A DNA stretch of 64,000 nt from an uncultured bacterium. Lineage in GTDB: Bacteria > Vulcanimicrobiota > Xenobia > Xenobiales > Xenobiaceae. The translations under genes were made by a program, and so were the position numbers. The stretch is from the NCBI GenBank assembly GCA_934636825.1, contig CAKUBG010000010.1:12185-76184 (forward strand). The letters run 5' to 3'. Below, piece by piece: positions 34,074 to 42,657 of the stretch; the stretch's first letter is position 1; each line of letters opens with the position of its first letter. The notes under the pieces were generated by a model. It made no database searches. It saw only the letters and a program-made list of their open reading frames with translations, and was not told the DNA's origin.

Positions 34074-35939
34074 TTAGGCTAAGCCTACTACGCGATATAT
34101 TTCTACCGGAGCGGTACGATTGCGCACGTAGATTTTGCGTACAAACTTAGCATTTATGCCTTCATCGAGGCTGTCGCCGCAAATGAAAATTTCGTTGGGT
34201 CTGCTATTGGAGAGGTTGCTCAACCTGGTGGCTCCGGATAATAAATCACGCATATTATCGACGGTAAACGGCCCTCTGGCCAAGGCCGGTTTAACCAATC
34301 CGGAATATATACCAGAAGCTATAGTTGGGAGCCTGAGCAAGTTATAATTTTGACTAAGCTGACGGAGGCTCATTCTGGTGCGAATAATGGAGCGTACTGC
34401 CCTTAAACCGGCATATTCGTCTATAAAAGCAGCTTTAACATTGGCTCCCTCATTGAGAATGACAAAGCCTCCGTTAACTTCGACGGCTTCGCGCATAACT
34501 TGACTGATATGGGCGGCTAATTGAGTCAAAGATAGAGTTGGTAAAGGTAAATTTTTTAAAGAAGCGGTCATAGTCAAGATTGTCACTCGCGGCGGTACAG
34601 CCGGTTCTTTCGACTCAATAATGCTTTTTAAAGAGTGTAATTGAACTTGATTACCTGACATATCCTGACGATGTGTAACAGTTTCATCTTGTAAGCTGTT
34701 TAGTAGTTCTTCTTCTCGTGAGTATGAATCGAGTAGATGATCATCTTGATAATTTTGGATAAATTGTTCTGATAACTCCTCGCGGTTAACTCGATCAGCT
34801 CCTATTTTTTGAGCTTCATCCCAAATATCCCCGGTGCTGGACATAAAGGGATCGCTGACTTGAGGGACGTTTTTTATATCGCTGTCGGAGGAAGAGGCGA
34901 ATTGCTCTACTGAGGCCCCCATTCCATCTTCTGTTGCCTCGTTGGGAAGAGCTTGAGGAAGCTTGGGAGGGAGTGAAGCCACTCTTTCTCCCTGAGGAGT
35001 AGCGACCGGATGAGGAGCAGCTTCGGCATTATGATGAATATGTTGGCGCTCGGTTTGGGCAACTTCGCTTTCAGTTTCGGGAGAGACATAATGCACTGAA
35101 CCTATGCGCAGCATTCTCACAACTTGAATAAGTTTTTCTTTTAGAACTAGGGCGGAATTGGGACGGTACTTGGGGTTTTTATTCATCAGCCACATGATTA
35201 TTTGCTCTATTTCGATAGGCAAATGGGGCTCTACCGAAGTTGGACGTTGAGCTTTGTCATAAACTTGCATGCGCAAGATGGCTGCGGCGTCCTCGGCGGA
35301 AAAAGGCGTTATGCCACAAAAAATTTCGTATAAAATGACACCTACTGCATAAAGGTCTGAGCGCAGGTCGGCTTCTTTACCCTGAGCTTGCTCCGGGGAC
35401 ATATAGGTGCATGTTCCTAGAGCAGTTCCCGATTTAGTTAGAGCTGTTAAATCAGCGGCAAAGCTTATTTTGGCCAAACCAAAGTCCAAGACTTTGATAT
35501 GGCCCAGGTGGTTAACAAAGATATTGTCAGGTTTCAAATCACGATGAATAATACCGCGGCTGTGAGCATGGTAGAGCGCATCGCATAGTTCTGCTGTTAA
35601 AAGCAGAATTTTTTCCGGAGAAGGACGGTAAGCTCTCACATAATAACGCAGCGATTTGCCTGTCAGCAGCTCCATAACAATAAAAGGACGGCCATGAAAA
35701 GTACCATATTCGTATACTTTTACTATACCGGGATGATTGAGCTTTTGAGCTGCCTGAGCCTCACGGGCAAAGCGTTTGCGAGATGATTCTCTTTCACACA
35801 AAGCCGGAAGCAGCAACTTTACTGCTACATCCTGTCCGGTTACTCTGTCTAACGCGCGATAGACCTCACCCATGCCGCCGCTGCCCAGGCGCTCCAAGAG
35901 CATGTATCTATTCTCTATAACTTGGCCGTCTATTTCCAT
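34074..35939 (-). CDS. Ser/Thr protein kinase fused to a degenerate class III cyclase-like domain
   Basis: About 621 residues from the ATG at 35939; a frame to 36023 would add 28 unlikely residues. Numbering here is from 36023. The kinase domain covers about 40-310: GSGGMGEVY loop, Lys69 (VAVKLL), HRDLKPDN (160-167), DFG (180-182), MSPEQ. All catalytic residues are present. A linker of about 160 charged residues follows. The last 170 residues have the class III adenylate/guanylate cyclase pattern (VTILTMTASL, helix, GGFVI, AVRSIIRTRMSL, GIYSGLV, ATRLSNLS, APVEIYRV). The metal-binding aspartates expected in FADI and after the hairpin are missing, so this part is probably a sensor or docking module. 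No TM helix or PASTA is seen. Confidence 0.87.
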   Translation of the reverse strand: MEIDGQVIENRYMLLERLGSGGMGEVYRALDRVTGQDVAVKLLLPALCERESSRKRFAREAQAAQKLNHPGIVKVYEYGTFHGRPFIVMELLTGKSLRYYVRAYRPSPEKILLLTAELCDALYHAHSRGIIHRDLKPDNIFVNHLGHIKVLDFGLAKISFAADLTALTKSGTALGTCTYMSPEQAQGKEADLRSDLYAVGVILYEIFCGITPFSAEDAAAILRMQVYDKAQRPTSVEPHLPIEIEQIIMWLMNKNPKYRPNSALVLKEKLIQVVRMLRIGSVHYVSPETESEVAQTERQHIHHNAEAAPHPVATPQGERVASLPPKLPQALPNEATEDGMGASVEQFASSSDSDIKNVPQVSDPFMSSTGDIWDEAQKIGADRVNREELSEQFIQNYQDDHLLDSYSREEELLNSLQDETVTHRQDMSGNQVQLHSLKSIIESKEPAVPPRVTILTMTASLKNLPLPTLSLTQLAAHISQVMREAVEVNGGFVILNEGANVKAAFIDEYAGLRAVRSIIRTRMSLRQLSQNYNLLRLPTIASGIYSGLVKPALARGPFTVDNMRDLLSGATRLSNLSNSRPNEIFICGDSLDEGINAKFVRKIYVRNRTAPVEIYRVVGLA

Positions 35940-36086
35940 CTTAAACTCACGATTGATTGTTGTATCTCGGCTGACAACAGAAAAAGGCGGGGGCCAACCT
36001 TCTCTACAGAAGAATCGGCGCACCCCGCTTTGTTTACCCCTTTATCGTTCTTTTCTTAATAGTTCACCTTGAGTTGCTATTTGAAA

Positions 36087-39000
36087 TTACAGCTCAAAGC
36101 GCGTATCTTCCAAATACATCTCCAAATCCTGGCTGGGAATGCTTATTTTCAAAATTTTGCCAGTCTTTAAATCCATGTAGAAAAGCATACCTTTTTCAGT
36201 ATCGAGACGAGCTACTTCGACTTCTCTTCCGTCGGGCATAGTAATTGTTTCGTCGGCGTCTGCTCTCTGAATGGCAAGATCTTGCACTTTAAGAGAACCC
36301 GGAATAAAAGCTTTGAAGCTATAAGCTTCATCACCTTCGCTCTCGGAAGCGTTGCTTGGAGTAAAAGTACCGGCTCCAGTTTCTCCTATTTGTCCCTTCA
36401 ACTCGGAGTTGTTGTCTTTGTTTTCCGCAACAGAAGCAGATTCTGGAGCGATAACTTCGCTGGAACTCACTACTCCGGTATTGGGATCAACTTTTGGCAA
36501 CTCAGATTCTGATTGCGTTTCTTCATCGGCTTTTTCCGGAGCAACTACCGGACTTTGTTCTACAACTAAAGCCCACTGAGACAAGAAACGCGGATCGACA
36601 AGATAGGTGCCTATGGAATAAGGAATTTGGCGAGTCTTAGGCTCGGCAGTTTCTTCATTTTTTGCAGAATTGGCTTTTTCATTGCCGACTGACGCATTTT
36701 GCTCGGCAATTTGCTTGGCCTTTTCGGCTTCGGCTGCTTGCTGTTTGGCTTCGTCGTAGCAAGCTTTTATTTCGAGCAAGCGATCTTTGGTTTCTTGGCG
36801 TGCCTTAAGCTCAGCTTGTTTCTTAGCTTCGGCTTCAGCAGCTTCTTTTTCAGCATCTGAAATAGCGGCTTCCGGTAAGTCTTCAGCTTTATCTATATCT
36901 CCAGAAGTGCCTTGAGTAGCCTCACCAAGTCCCTGGCCAAGTTTATCAGTCTCCGCAGCGTCAGCAGAGGGCGCATCTTGCTTCCCGAGCGTCTCCAAAT
37001 TGCTGTCCGTCTCCTTGGAGTTCGCCTTCTCTTCGGTTGGCTGAGTTTGCGCCTTGAGTTGCGCAGCGTTGTCGGACGTGGACTGAGCATTCGTGTTAGT
37101 TTGTTCGACTTGAATAGACTCAGGAAGGGGAGGATTTTGCTCAAGCTGAGCCTCTTCCGCTTGTATTTCACTTTGTTTTTCGGCCTCTGCTTTTTCACGC
37201 TCTATGAGCGCTTTGGATTTAGCCGGTCTGGGCAGTGATTTCGACTCTTTAAGATCGAGAGCTTGGGTAATATTGGTGCCTTTGAAGGCAAAACTTTCGT
37301 GATGAACTTTTACGCCGTTATCCTCTGTGGCTTGGAAGGAAATAGGCAAACCGTTTTGGTTCATACTGAGTGTACTCTCGAAGACAAGAGGAGCGTCTTC
37401 GCGTAAAATTACCGACTCGGATTTAAAGTCGTAAGTCTCGCCGCCTTCACGCACTTCCATATCATACATATAGGAACTTTCCAAACCGATAAGTTTACCT
37501 TTATGGTAGATGCCGTAGGTGCGTTTTTCGCCTATAGGCCACTTGAGAGCGGTTTTGAAATAGTCGGTGGTGCGAGGCGGGCGAGGAGAGAATTTTTCAA
37601 CGTAAATATCCATGGCCTGGAGATCGCCACTTTCCCATAAAGTGATATGAGAAGCATTAATAAAGCCTGATTCGTTGGTGGTAGGGTCGAAAGCAACCCA
37701 GCCATCTTCGGCGCCTAACCAAGCTTCTGTCCAGCGGTGCACCGTAAAAGAGCCCTTGTTATAGGACAGACCTCCCACAACTCTGGCGGGAATCTTTACT
37801 GCTCTGAGCAAGGCGGTTAAAAGTAAAGCTTTACCTTCTGGATTGCCTACTTGATTTTCTAAAGTTTGGCGTGCTGAGGGTAAAGCTACGCCTTCGGCTA
37901 TTTGGTTGGATACGTAGCCGTTTAAGCGTTGGGCAGCTTGGAAAGCCGTCTCCGATTTCCAAGTGACTTCTTTAGCTTTGGTGGTCAGGCTATTAACTTC
38001 AAGCTCAATGCCTGGGCAAGCTTGCAAATATTTTTTGAGTTCGCTGGGCACAGTCTCAGTAAAGGGAAATTTCGCTTTGGGAGTTTCACCTTTTAAGTCG
38101 CTGCTTACCACGGCGCGTCCCTTTATCTGTCCTTCTTTAACTTCACCGTAGAATTGTTGTTTGTAATTTTTAATTTGGTGTTGGGCTAGTTCTCCACCAC
38201 GCAATCTTAAATCTACAAAAGCTTCCAAATGGGTGAGCTTGTCAGGATCTTGGAAATAGATATTGGAAATCTCAGAATTGGCCTTAATGCGTTGCCCGGA
38301 AGATTTGGCCACAGCCGAAACTACGCCGGGAGTGGAACGGCGGAAAACTAAACCAGAACCGATCTCTTTTATCTCAGCCAATTCGTAATCTTTGGCATAG
38401 ACGCGCACGTAAGCCAAAGGTGATGAGTTTACATCAGTAATTTTATAAACAAAAGTTGTGTGTGCAACTCCGCTGCGATCTTTCCAGGCTTCTTTGATAG
38501 GCTTATACACTATAGTTTTGCCTATGCCTTGCAAGATAGGATCGTAAGTTTCCAAAACTCCGCCCTGAGAAGCGGCTCTGACCATAAGCCAGTAGTGCTC
38601 AGGGAAAGTATCAAGATGGCCCCACAAGTTATTAAAGACGATCAGAGGAGGCTTATTAGCTGCATATTTTTGTAAATAGCCTTGCTCTTTGCCCATATAG
38701 TTGTTGTTTTGGGCGATAAAATCTTCGGAGTATATACAATTAACACTTAAGGCGTCTTTGCTTTTTTGTTCACCTTGAATGCAAAGGAATAAAGCTGGCG
38801 CTAAAGTTTTTTTGTCTATTTGGGTATTGGCTGTAAATTTCAGATCTTGTACCGTATCTACGCCCATTTTTATGCGCGAAGCAGAATCCATGACATAAGT
38901 AGACTGCCCACCTAAGGTTAAAAGGCGATTGATTTTGTATTGTGAGTAGCCTACCAATTGGCCGGCATACTCAATGGCAAAGTAGTTGTCGGTACCAATA

Positions 39001-39539
39001 GCCAGATCGTTTTTAACAACTCGCGGTCCTTGAGGAATTTCGGATTCGGGCAAAGGTTGAGCCAATTCCAATTTGGCTGGACGCTCTTTTATTTTAGCAG
39101 TGTTTTTCTTCTTGGCTTTTACGGGTGAGGGAGCTGGAGCGTATTTATCCCAAGGATTATTGCCTGTTACTTCAGGTAAATTTTCTTCCACTTCTGGGCT
39201 ACCTTCGGCGGTAGCCGGAATAGGCATAGCCTTCTCAGAAGTCTTGGAAGTAGAAGCTTTCTTAGAACTTGAAGGCTCGGCTTGATATTTGTCCCAAGGG
39301 TTGGCTGAAGAATCTGTTGTGGGGGACACAGATGATGGTGGAGCCACGCTCGGATCGGCGCCTTTGGCTTTGGCTGCCGGCTCGGCTTGGTATTTATCCC
39401 AAGGATTGGCTTGAGCTACCGCTTGAGAGTAGGTATTGTACAGACGACCATGAACTTGAGGCTCTTTTGAGTAAGCTGCCGACCAAGGAGCTAAGCAAAG
39501 TAAAGAAACAGCTGCTGCAGTAAAAGTGAGTCTGTTCAT
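36087..39539 (-). CDS. Secreted transglutaminase-fold protein lacking the catalytic cysteine
   Basis: 1150 residues. Signal peptide at about 1-23. Three copies of NPWDKY (residues 45-50, 80-85, 128-133) lie in a Pro/Ser/Lys-rich linker. A beta-rich domain spans about 175-500. The transglutaminase core at 555-625 has HRWTEAW (His601) and FDPT (Asp618), but the cysteine position reads GNPEGKALLLTALLRA with Pro567 where Cys is expected. After about 780 there is a long Glu/Ala/Lys/Gln-rich coiled region, and the last 70 residues form a small folded piece. Probably periplasmic, with a binding or scaffold role. It precedes the kinase gene on the same strand. Confidence 0.78.
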   Translation of the reverse strand: MNRLTFTAAAVSLLCLAPWSAAYSKEPQVHGRLYNTYSQAVAQANPWDKYQAEPAAKAKGADPSVAPPSSVSPTTDSSANPWDKYQAEPSSSKKASTSKTSEKAMPIPATAEGSPEVEENLPEVTGNNPWDKYAPAPSPVKAKKKNTAKIKERPAKLELAQPLPESEIPQGPRVVKNDLAIGTDNYFAIEYAGQLVGYSQYKINRLLTLGGQSTYVMDSASRIKMGVDTVQDLKFTANTQIDKKTLAPALFLCIQGEQKSKDALSVNCIYSEDFIAQNNNYMGKEQGYLQKYAANKPPLIVFNNLWGHLDTFPEHYWLMVRAASQGGVLETYDPILQGIGKTIVYKPIKEAWKDRSGVAHTTFVYKITDVNSSPLAYVRVYAKDYELAEIKEIGSGLVFRRSTPGVVSAVAKSSGQRIKANSEISNIYFQDPDKLTHLEAFVDLRLRGGELAQHQIKNYKQQFYGEVKEGQIKGRAVVSSDLKGETPKAKFPFTETVPSELKKYLQACPGIELEVNSLTTKAKEVTWKSETAFQAAQRLNGYVSNQIAEGVALPSARQTLENQVGNPEGKALLLTALLRAVKIPARVVGGLSYNKGSFTVHRWTEAWLGAEDGWVAFDPTTNESGFINASHITLWESGDLQAMDIYVEKFSPRPPRTTDYFKTALKWPIGEKRTYGIYHKGKLIGLESSYMYDMEVREGGETYDFKSESVILREDAPLVFESTLSMNQNGLPISFQATEDNGVKVHHESFAFKGTNITQALDLKESKSLPRPAKSKALIEREKAEAEKQSEIQAEEAQLEQNPPLPESIQVEQTNTNAQSTSDNAAQLKAQTQPTEEKANSKETDSNLETLGKQDAPSADAAETDKLGQGLGEATQGTSGDIDKAEDLPEAAISDAEKEAAEAEAKKQAELKARQETKDRLLEIKACYDEAKQQAAEAEKAKQIAEQNASVGNEKANSAKNEETAEPKTRQIPYSIGTYLVDPRFLSQWALVVEQSPVVAPEKADEETQSESELPKVDPNTGVVSSSEVIAPESASVAENKDNNSELKGQIGETGAGTFTPSNASESEGDEAYSFKAFIPGSLKVQDLAIQRADADETITMPDGREVEVARLDTEKGMLFYMDLKTGKILKISIPSQDLEMYLEDTRFEL
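39141..39407 (-). repeat. Three NPWDKY-coding repeats
   Basis: The hexapeptide NPWDKY, twice followed by QAEP, is encoded at 39390-39407, 39285-39302 and 39141-39158. Spacing is 35 and 48 residues. Conserved aromatic/charged peptides in a disordered linker look like repeated docking motifs. Confidence 0.8.
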
Positions 39540-39610
39540 AAGCTTGAGAAAAATCCTGACCTAATGAGTAAAAAATTCGTGTTCTGACTAAACAGATAGG
39601 TAATTGTTTC

Positions 39611-39640
39611 AAAAGCCGCAGCTTTTCCTTTTAGAAAAGC
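39611..39640 (-). terminator. Possible terminator after the zincin gene
   Basis: Read leftward, GCTTTTC and GAAAAGC (39640-39634 / 39627-39621) form a 7-bp stem, with GGCTTTT just beyond. The T tract is partly in the stem, so the call is weak. Confidence 0.4.
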
Positions 39641-39674
39641 CGGTCGACTTTCTTTGACAGTTATAAATTCTTGA

Positions 39675-40691
39675 TTAAGTGTCGAAAAGCTCTTGCAAAT
39701 AGGCATACATTTCTGGGTCGCGCTGCTCTACAAGAGGCTTTAAAGTGGGGTGGAAATAGGCTTCTACAGTTTCGGCAAAATATTCTGCTGGATTAGTAGC
39801 TGCGTAATTGGAAACTAAACCTGTGCGGCTGTGGCGGAATTTATTCCACAATTGTACCGATAAAGGCAAACGGCGACCGTGTCCTTCGCTGAAGGCGTTA
39901 TCGTAAGCGTGGGCAAATTCGTGCCTGGCCACCGAATGATTGGGTTGTCCAAGCTGCTCTTCACCTATCACCAACAAACGTCGGGAAGAATCATACAATC
40001 CGCGCACTTCAGACCAGTAACGACCGTCAAAGGTTTTTTCGGAAGGAGCCACCACATACATACCCTTGATTTTTAATTGAGTGAGGGCTTGGCGACGATC
40101 CAATACGATAATATGAGCTCCGAAGGAACGTACCTGGGAAATGATCTTGGCTCCCATGGGTTCGAGTTCGTCCTGAACTTTTAAGCGTGAAGCTTCGGTT
40201 GGAGCGTAGTAGATCATGCGGTTAATCATTTCGCGCACAGGCGAATAAACTTGGTGGCGGATGCGCTTATCAGAACTGGTGGGCACGAATCCAGAAAGTT
40301 GAATCGTGGTAGGAAAGATTAAGTTTTGAGGCTGTTTTTGCCCTTCTTGTTCTGATTTGCTGCGGCGGAAGGAGTCTAAATCGCTGAGCAAGCCATTAAA
40401 ATCGCGCTCAGGTTTTTCTTCTTCCTCTTCATCATCTTCCTCGCCGATAAGATCGATGCCCTTATGTTTAAGAAGTTTTCGGCGCAATTTTTTAAGATAA
40501 GCTTTGGCTTCAGGTGACAAAGTAACCGAATCTTCTAAGTTGCCTTGTAAAGCCAAAGCAACCTGATCTTCAATATCACCTACTTCTTTTAATATGTTCG
40601 ATTTTACGCTGCGGGCCATTTCGCGCTGAACGGCCTGCAGATAACCTGCGTCGTATGTCCCTAAGTTGGGACCGCGAATTTCCATACCCAT
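39675..40691 (-). CDS. Anthrax-lethal-factor-like (ATLF) zinc metalloprotease-fold protein
   Basis: About 338 residues from the ATG at 40691; a TTG at 40709 would add six. The C-terminal domain has HEFAH (257-261) and a downstream EYFAE (303-307), the glutamate zinc-ligand arrangement of the ATLF/Pro-Pro-endopeptidase type. It also has the DGRYWSEVRGLYD lead-in typical of the family. The N-terminal half is helical with a run of Asp/Glu around residue 90. No signal peptide is seen, so it is cytoplasmic or exported by another route. The substrate is unknown. Confidence 0.7.
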   Translation of the reverse strand: MGMEIRGPNLGTYDAGYLQAVQREMARSVKSNILKEVGDIEDQVALALQGNLEDSVTLSPEAKAYLKKLRRKLLKHKGIDLIGEEDDEEEEEKPERDFNGLLSDLDSFRRSKSEQEGQKQPQNLIFPTTIQLSGFVPTSSDKRIRHQVYSPVREMINRMIYYAPTEASRLKVQDELEPMGAKIISQVRSFGAHIIVLDRRQALTQLKIKGMYVVAPSEKTFDGRYWSEVRGLYDSSRRLLVIGEEQLGQPNHSVARHEFAHAYDNAFSEGHGRRLPLSVQLWNKFRHSRTGLVSNYAATNPAEYFAETVEAYFHPTLKPLVEQRDPEMYAYLQELFDT

Positions 40692-40752
40692 AAGTAATAA
40701 CCCTGACAAACAATAGAATGAAGGTGAAATTTAGAAGTACCTCTGCAATTAA

Positions 40753-40807
40753 ATAAGCGAACTGTCAGTCTGTTTCTTTTTGGTTGAACCGACTGTCGTT
40801 CGCTTAT
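40753..40807 (-). terminator. Long hairpin after nadE
   Basis: ATAAGCGAAC (40753-40762) pairs with GTTCGCTTAT (40798-40807), with inner CAGTC/GACTG. Read leftward it ends in TTATTT, a weak U tract, so it is a terminator or transcript-stabilising hairpin for nadE. Confidence 0.55.
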
Positions 40808-40903
40808 GTCCACCCTATCAGATTGAAAGTCTGCCGGATTAAAGCAAAAGGCGCCCTTTTAGTATGCTTTTCTCCGACAAACTTCAGCTAAGACAGGCTG
40901 TAA

Positions 40904-42553
40904 TTAAAGAGCGTGGATACCCTTGGTAATGGGCATATGACGATCTAAGCCCAAAAGCATAGGCGATAACTTCAAACCAATCGGCCCTTGCTGACGTTTG
41001 AACTCGCTGCGCTCTACCAAGCGGACAACTTTCTCTACCATAGCTTCAGCGAAGCCAGCTTCCTTGAGTTCGGCTTTAGTGTAGCCTTCTTCGAGATAGG
41101 CTTTTAGCATGGCGTCAAGCACATCGTAGTCGGGTAAACTATCAGAGTCTTTTTGACCTTCATGCAATTCGGCTGACGGAGGACGGGTAATAATTAGAGA
41201 GGGAATGACCTCTTCTTCCCGATTGAAGTAACGGCAAATGGAGCGAACTTCGTTTTTATAAAGATCCATAATTGGAGCAATGCCGCCGGCTCCGTCGCCG
41301 TACAAAGTAGAGTAACCTACGGCTTCTTCGGCTTTATTTCCCGTACATATAGCTAACCAACCGAATTTATTGGCCATGGCCATAACTAAAATGGCACGGA
41401 TACGAGCTTGTATGTTTTCTTCCGTAATATCAAAATCACGACCGGCAAAAGCTGGAGCTAAAAGCTCGGTAAAAGCTGCTCTCGGCCCTTCGATAGGTAA
41501 CAATTGCAAATCAATACCGAGGTTCTTACACAGTTTGGCGCCTTCTTCTTCGCTTATATCAGTGCTGAAGCGGCTGGGCATGTAAAGGCCATGCACGTGC
41601 TCGGAACCCAGTGTGCGTACGGCTAGAGCGGCACATAAGGCTGAGTCGATGCCACCAGAAATGCCTAAAACAACGTCGGTAAAACCGTTTTTGCGCATAT
41701 AATCGCCTAAGCCTAAGCACATGGCTTCGGTTTGTTCTTCTTCTTTGGCCCATTTTTCATTAGCCGAAGGAAGTTGGAGAGGCTGAGCGCCGTTTTGCGT
41801 CTCTAAAGTCCAGAGAACACAATCTGTTTGAAAGCGTGGTGCGTAATTTAAAAGTTGGCCTTGCTCGGAAATAAGCAGCGATCCACCTTCTAAAACAATC
41901 TGATCTTGGCCGCCGACTAAGTTGGCGTCTAAGATGTTTATTCCCAATTCTTGGGCACGCTGTTGCAATAAAGAAGCATGACGGTGCCAATGTCCGGTTA
42001 CGAAAGGACGGGCGGCCAGATTTATGGCTAAAATCTGACTGTTATCGCACTGTTTCTCTTGCTCTACCAAAGAAGCAAACTCTTCATCCAGAATCTCTTC
42101 ATCTACAGATAAGATAATTTTGTAACCTTCGTGAGCAATGACTGGCGTCTTAGTAACGCTGTTATTGAAATAGTCGGAAGCATTAAACCAAGAGTGGTCG
42201 TGCAAGGCTGAAGCTTGCAAATGAGTAATCTCGGCTTTTTCGTTATGTGAAAGTAAGACCGCTCCATTGTAAAGCGTCTCTTCTCCATCTTCTTGGTTGA
42301 TAATTGGAGAGCCGAGGATAACTTTCAGGCCTTGGCAAGTTTCAGCTATGGCGTGCCAAGCTTTTACAATAGCTGCCGTAAAAGCACGATTGCGGAGTAA
42401 GTCGTGAGGAGGATAACCGGTAAGAGCCATCTGAGGGAAAACAACCAGTGAAGCTTGAGCTTCTTTGGCTTGCTCGATGGCTTTGATGATGAGGTGACTG
42501 TTATTTTCAATGTCGCCAACAGTAGGGTTTATCTGAGCTATAAACAGTTTCAT
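40904..42553 (-). CDS. nadE: NAD synthetase with a degenerate glutaminase domain
   Basis: 549 residues. The C-terminal synthetase domain is intact: SGGIDS (299-304) pyrophosphate loop, TGNKAEEAVGYSTLYGD and KRQQGPIGLKLSP. It adenylates NaAD and aminates it to NAD. The N-terminal nitrilase-fold domain (1-245) keeps its scaffold (LTGYPP, NLVGGQD, EGGS). However, the catalytic Glu of FPEL is Gln41 (codon CAG). The Lys of the RKxHLP region is replaced (HLQASAL), and the Cys of ICED is absent (ILSVDEE, 147-153). So glutamine hydrolysis is unlikely, and free ammonia or a partner amidase would be needed. Confidence 0.9.
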   Translation of the reverse strand: MKLFIAQINPTVGDIENNSHLIIKAIEQAKEAQASLVVFPQMALTGYPPHDLLRNRAFTAAIVKAWHAIAETCQGLKVILGSPIINQEDGEETLYNGAVLLSHNEKAEITHLQASALHDHSWFNASDYFNNSVTKTPVIAHEGYKIILSVDEEILDEEFASLVEQEKQCDNSQILAINLAARPFVTGHWHRHASLLQQRAQELGINILDANLVGGQDQIVLEGGSLLISEQGQLLNYAPRFQTDCVLWTLETQNGAQPLQLPSANEKWAKEEEQTEAMCLGLGDYMRKNGFTDVVLGISGGIDSALCAALAVRTLGSEHVHGLYMPSRFSTDISEEEGAKLCKNLGIDLQLLPIEGPRAAFTELLAPAFAGRDFDITEENIQARIRAILVMAMANKFGWLAICTGNKAEEAVGYSTLYGDGAGGIAPIMDLYKNEVRSICRYFNREEEVIPSLIITRPPSAELHEGQKDSDSLPDYDVLDAMLKAYLEEGYTKAELKEAGFAEAMVEKVVRLVERSEFKRQQGPIGLKLSPMLLGLDRHMPITKGIHAL

Positions 42554-42612
42554 GGTAGGCTGGTAGCCTTTCTAGCTAGTTTAGTAGCGATACTTTGATT
42601 TTACGTTGCAAA

Positions 42613-42644
42613 CAAAGCCCCCGATCTTTATAGAACGAGGGCTT
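42613..42644 (-). terminator. Terminator between the secreted protein gene and nadE
   Basis: Read leftward, AAGCCCTCG and CGGGGGCTT pair over 9 bp with one G-T wobble (42644-42636 / 42623-42615), followed by TGTTTG. The T tract is imperfect. Confidence 0.6.
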
Positions 42645-42657
42645 CGCAGAAAAAAAG

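Noticed and set aside
35940..36023. N-terminal 28 residues of the kinase
   Set aside because: They are low in family likeness and lie before a well-placed ATG only a few residues before the kinase fold, so I treat them as upstream sequence.
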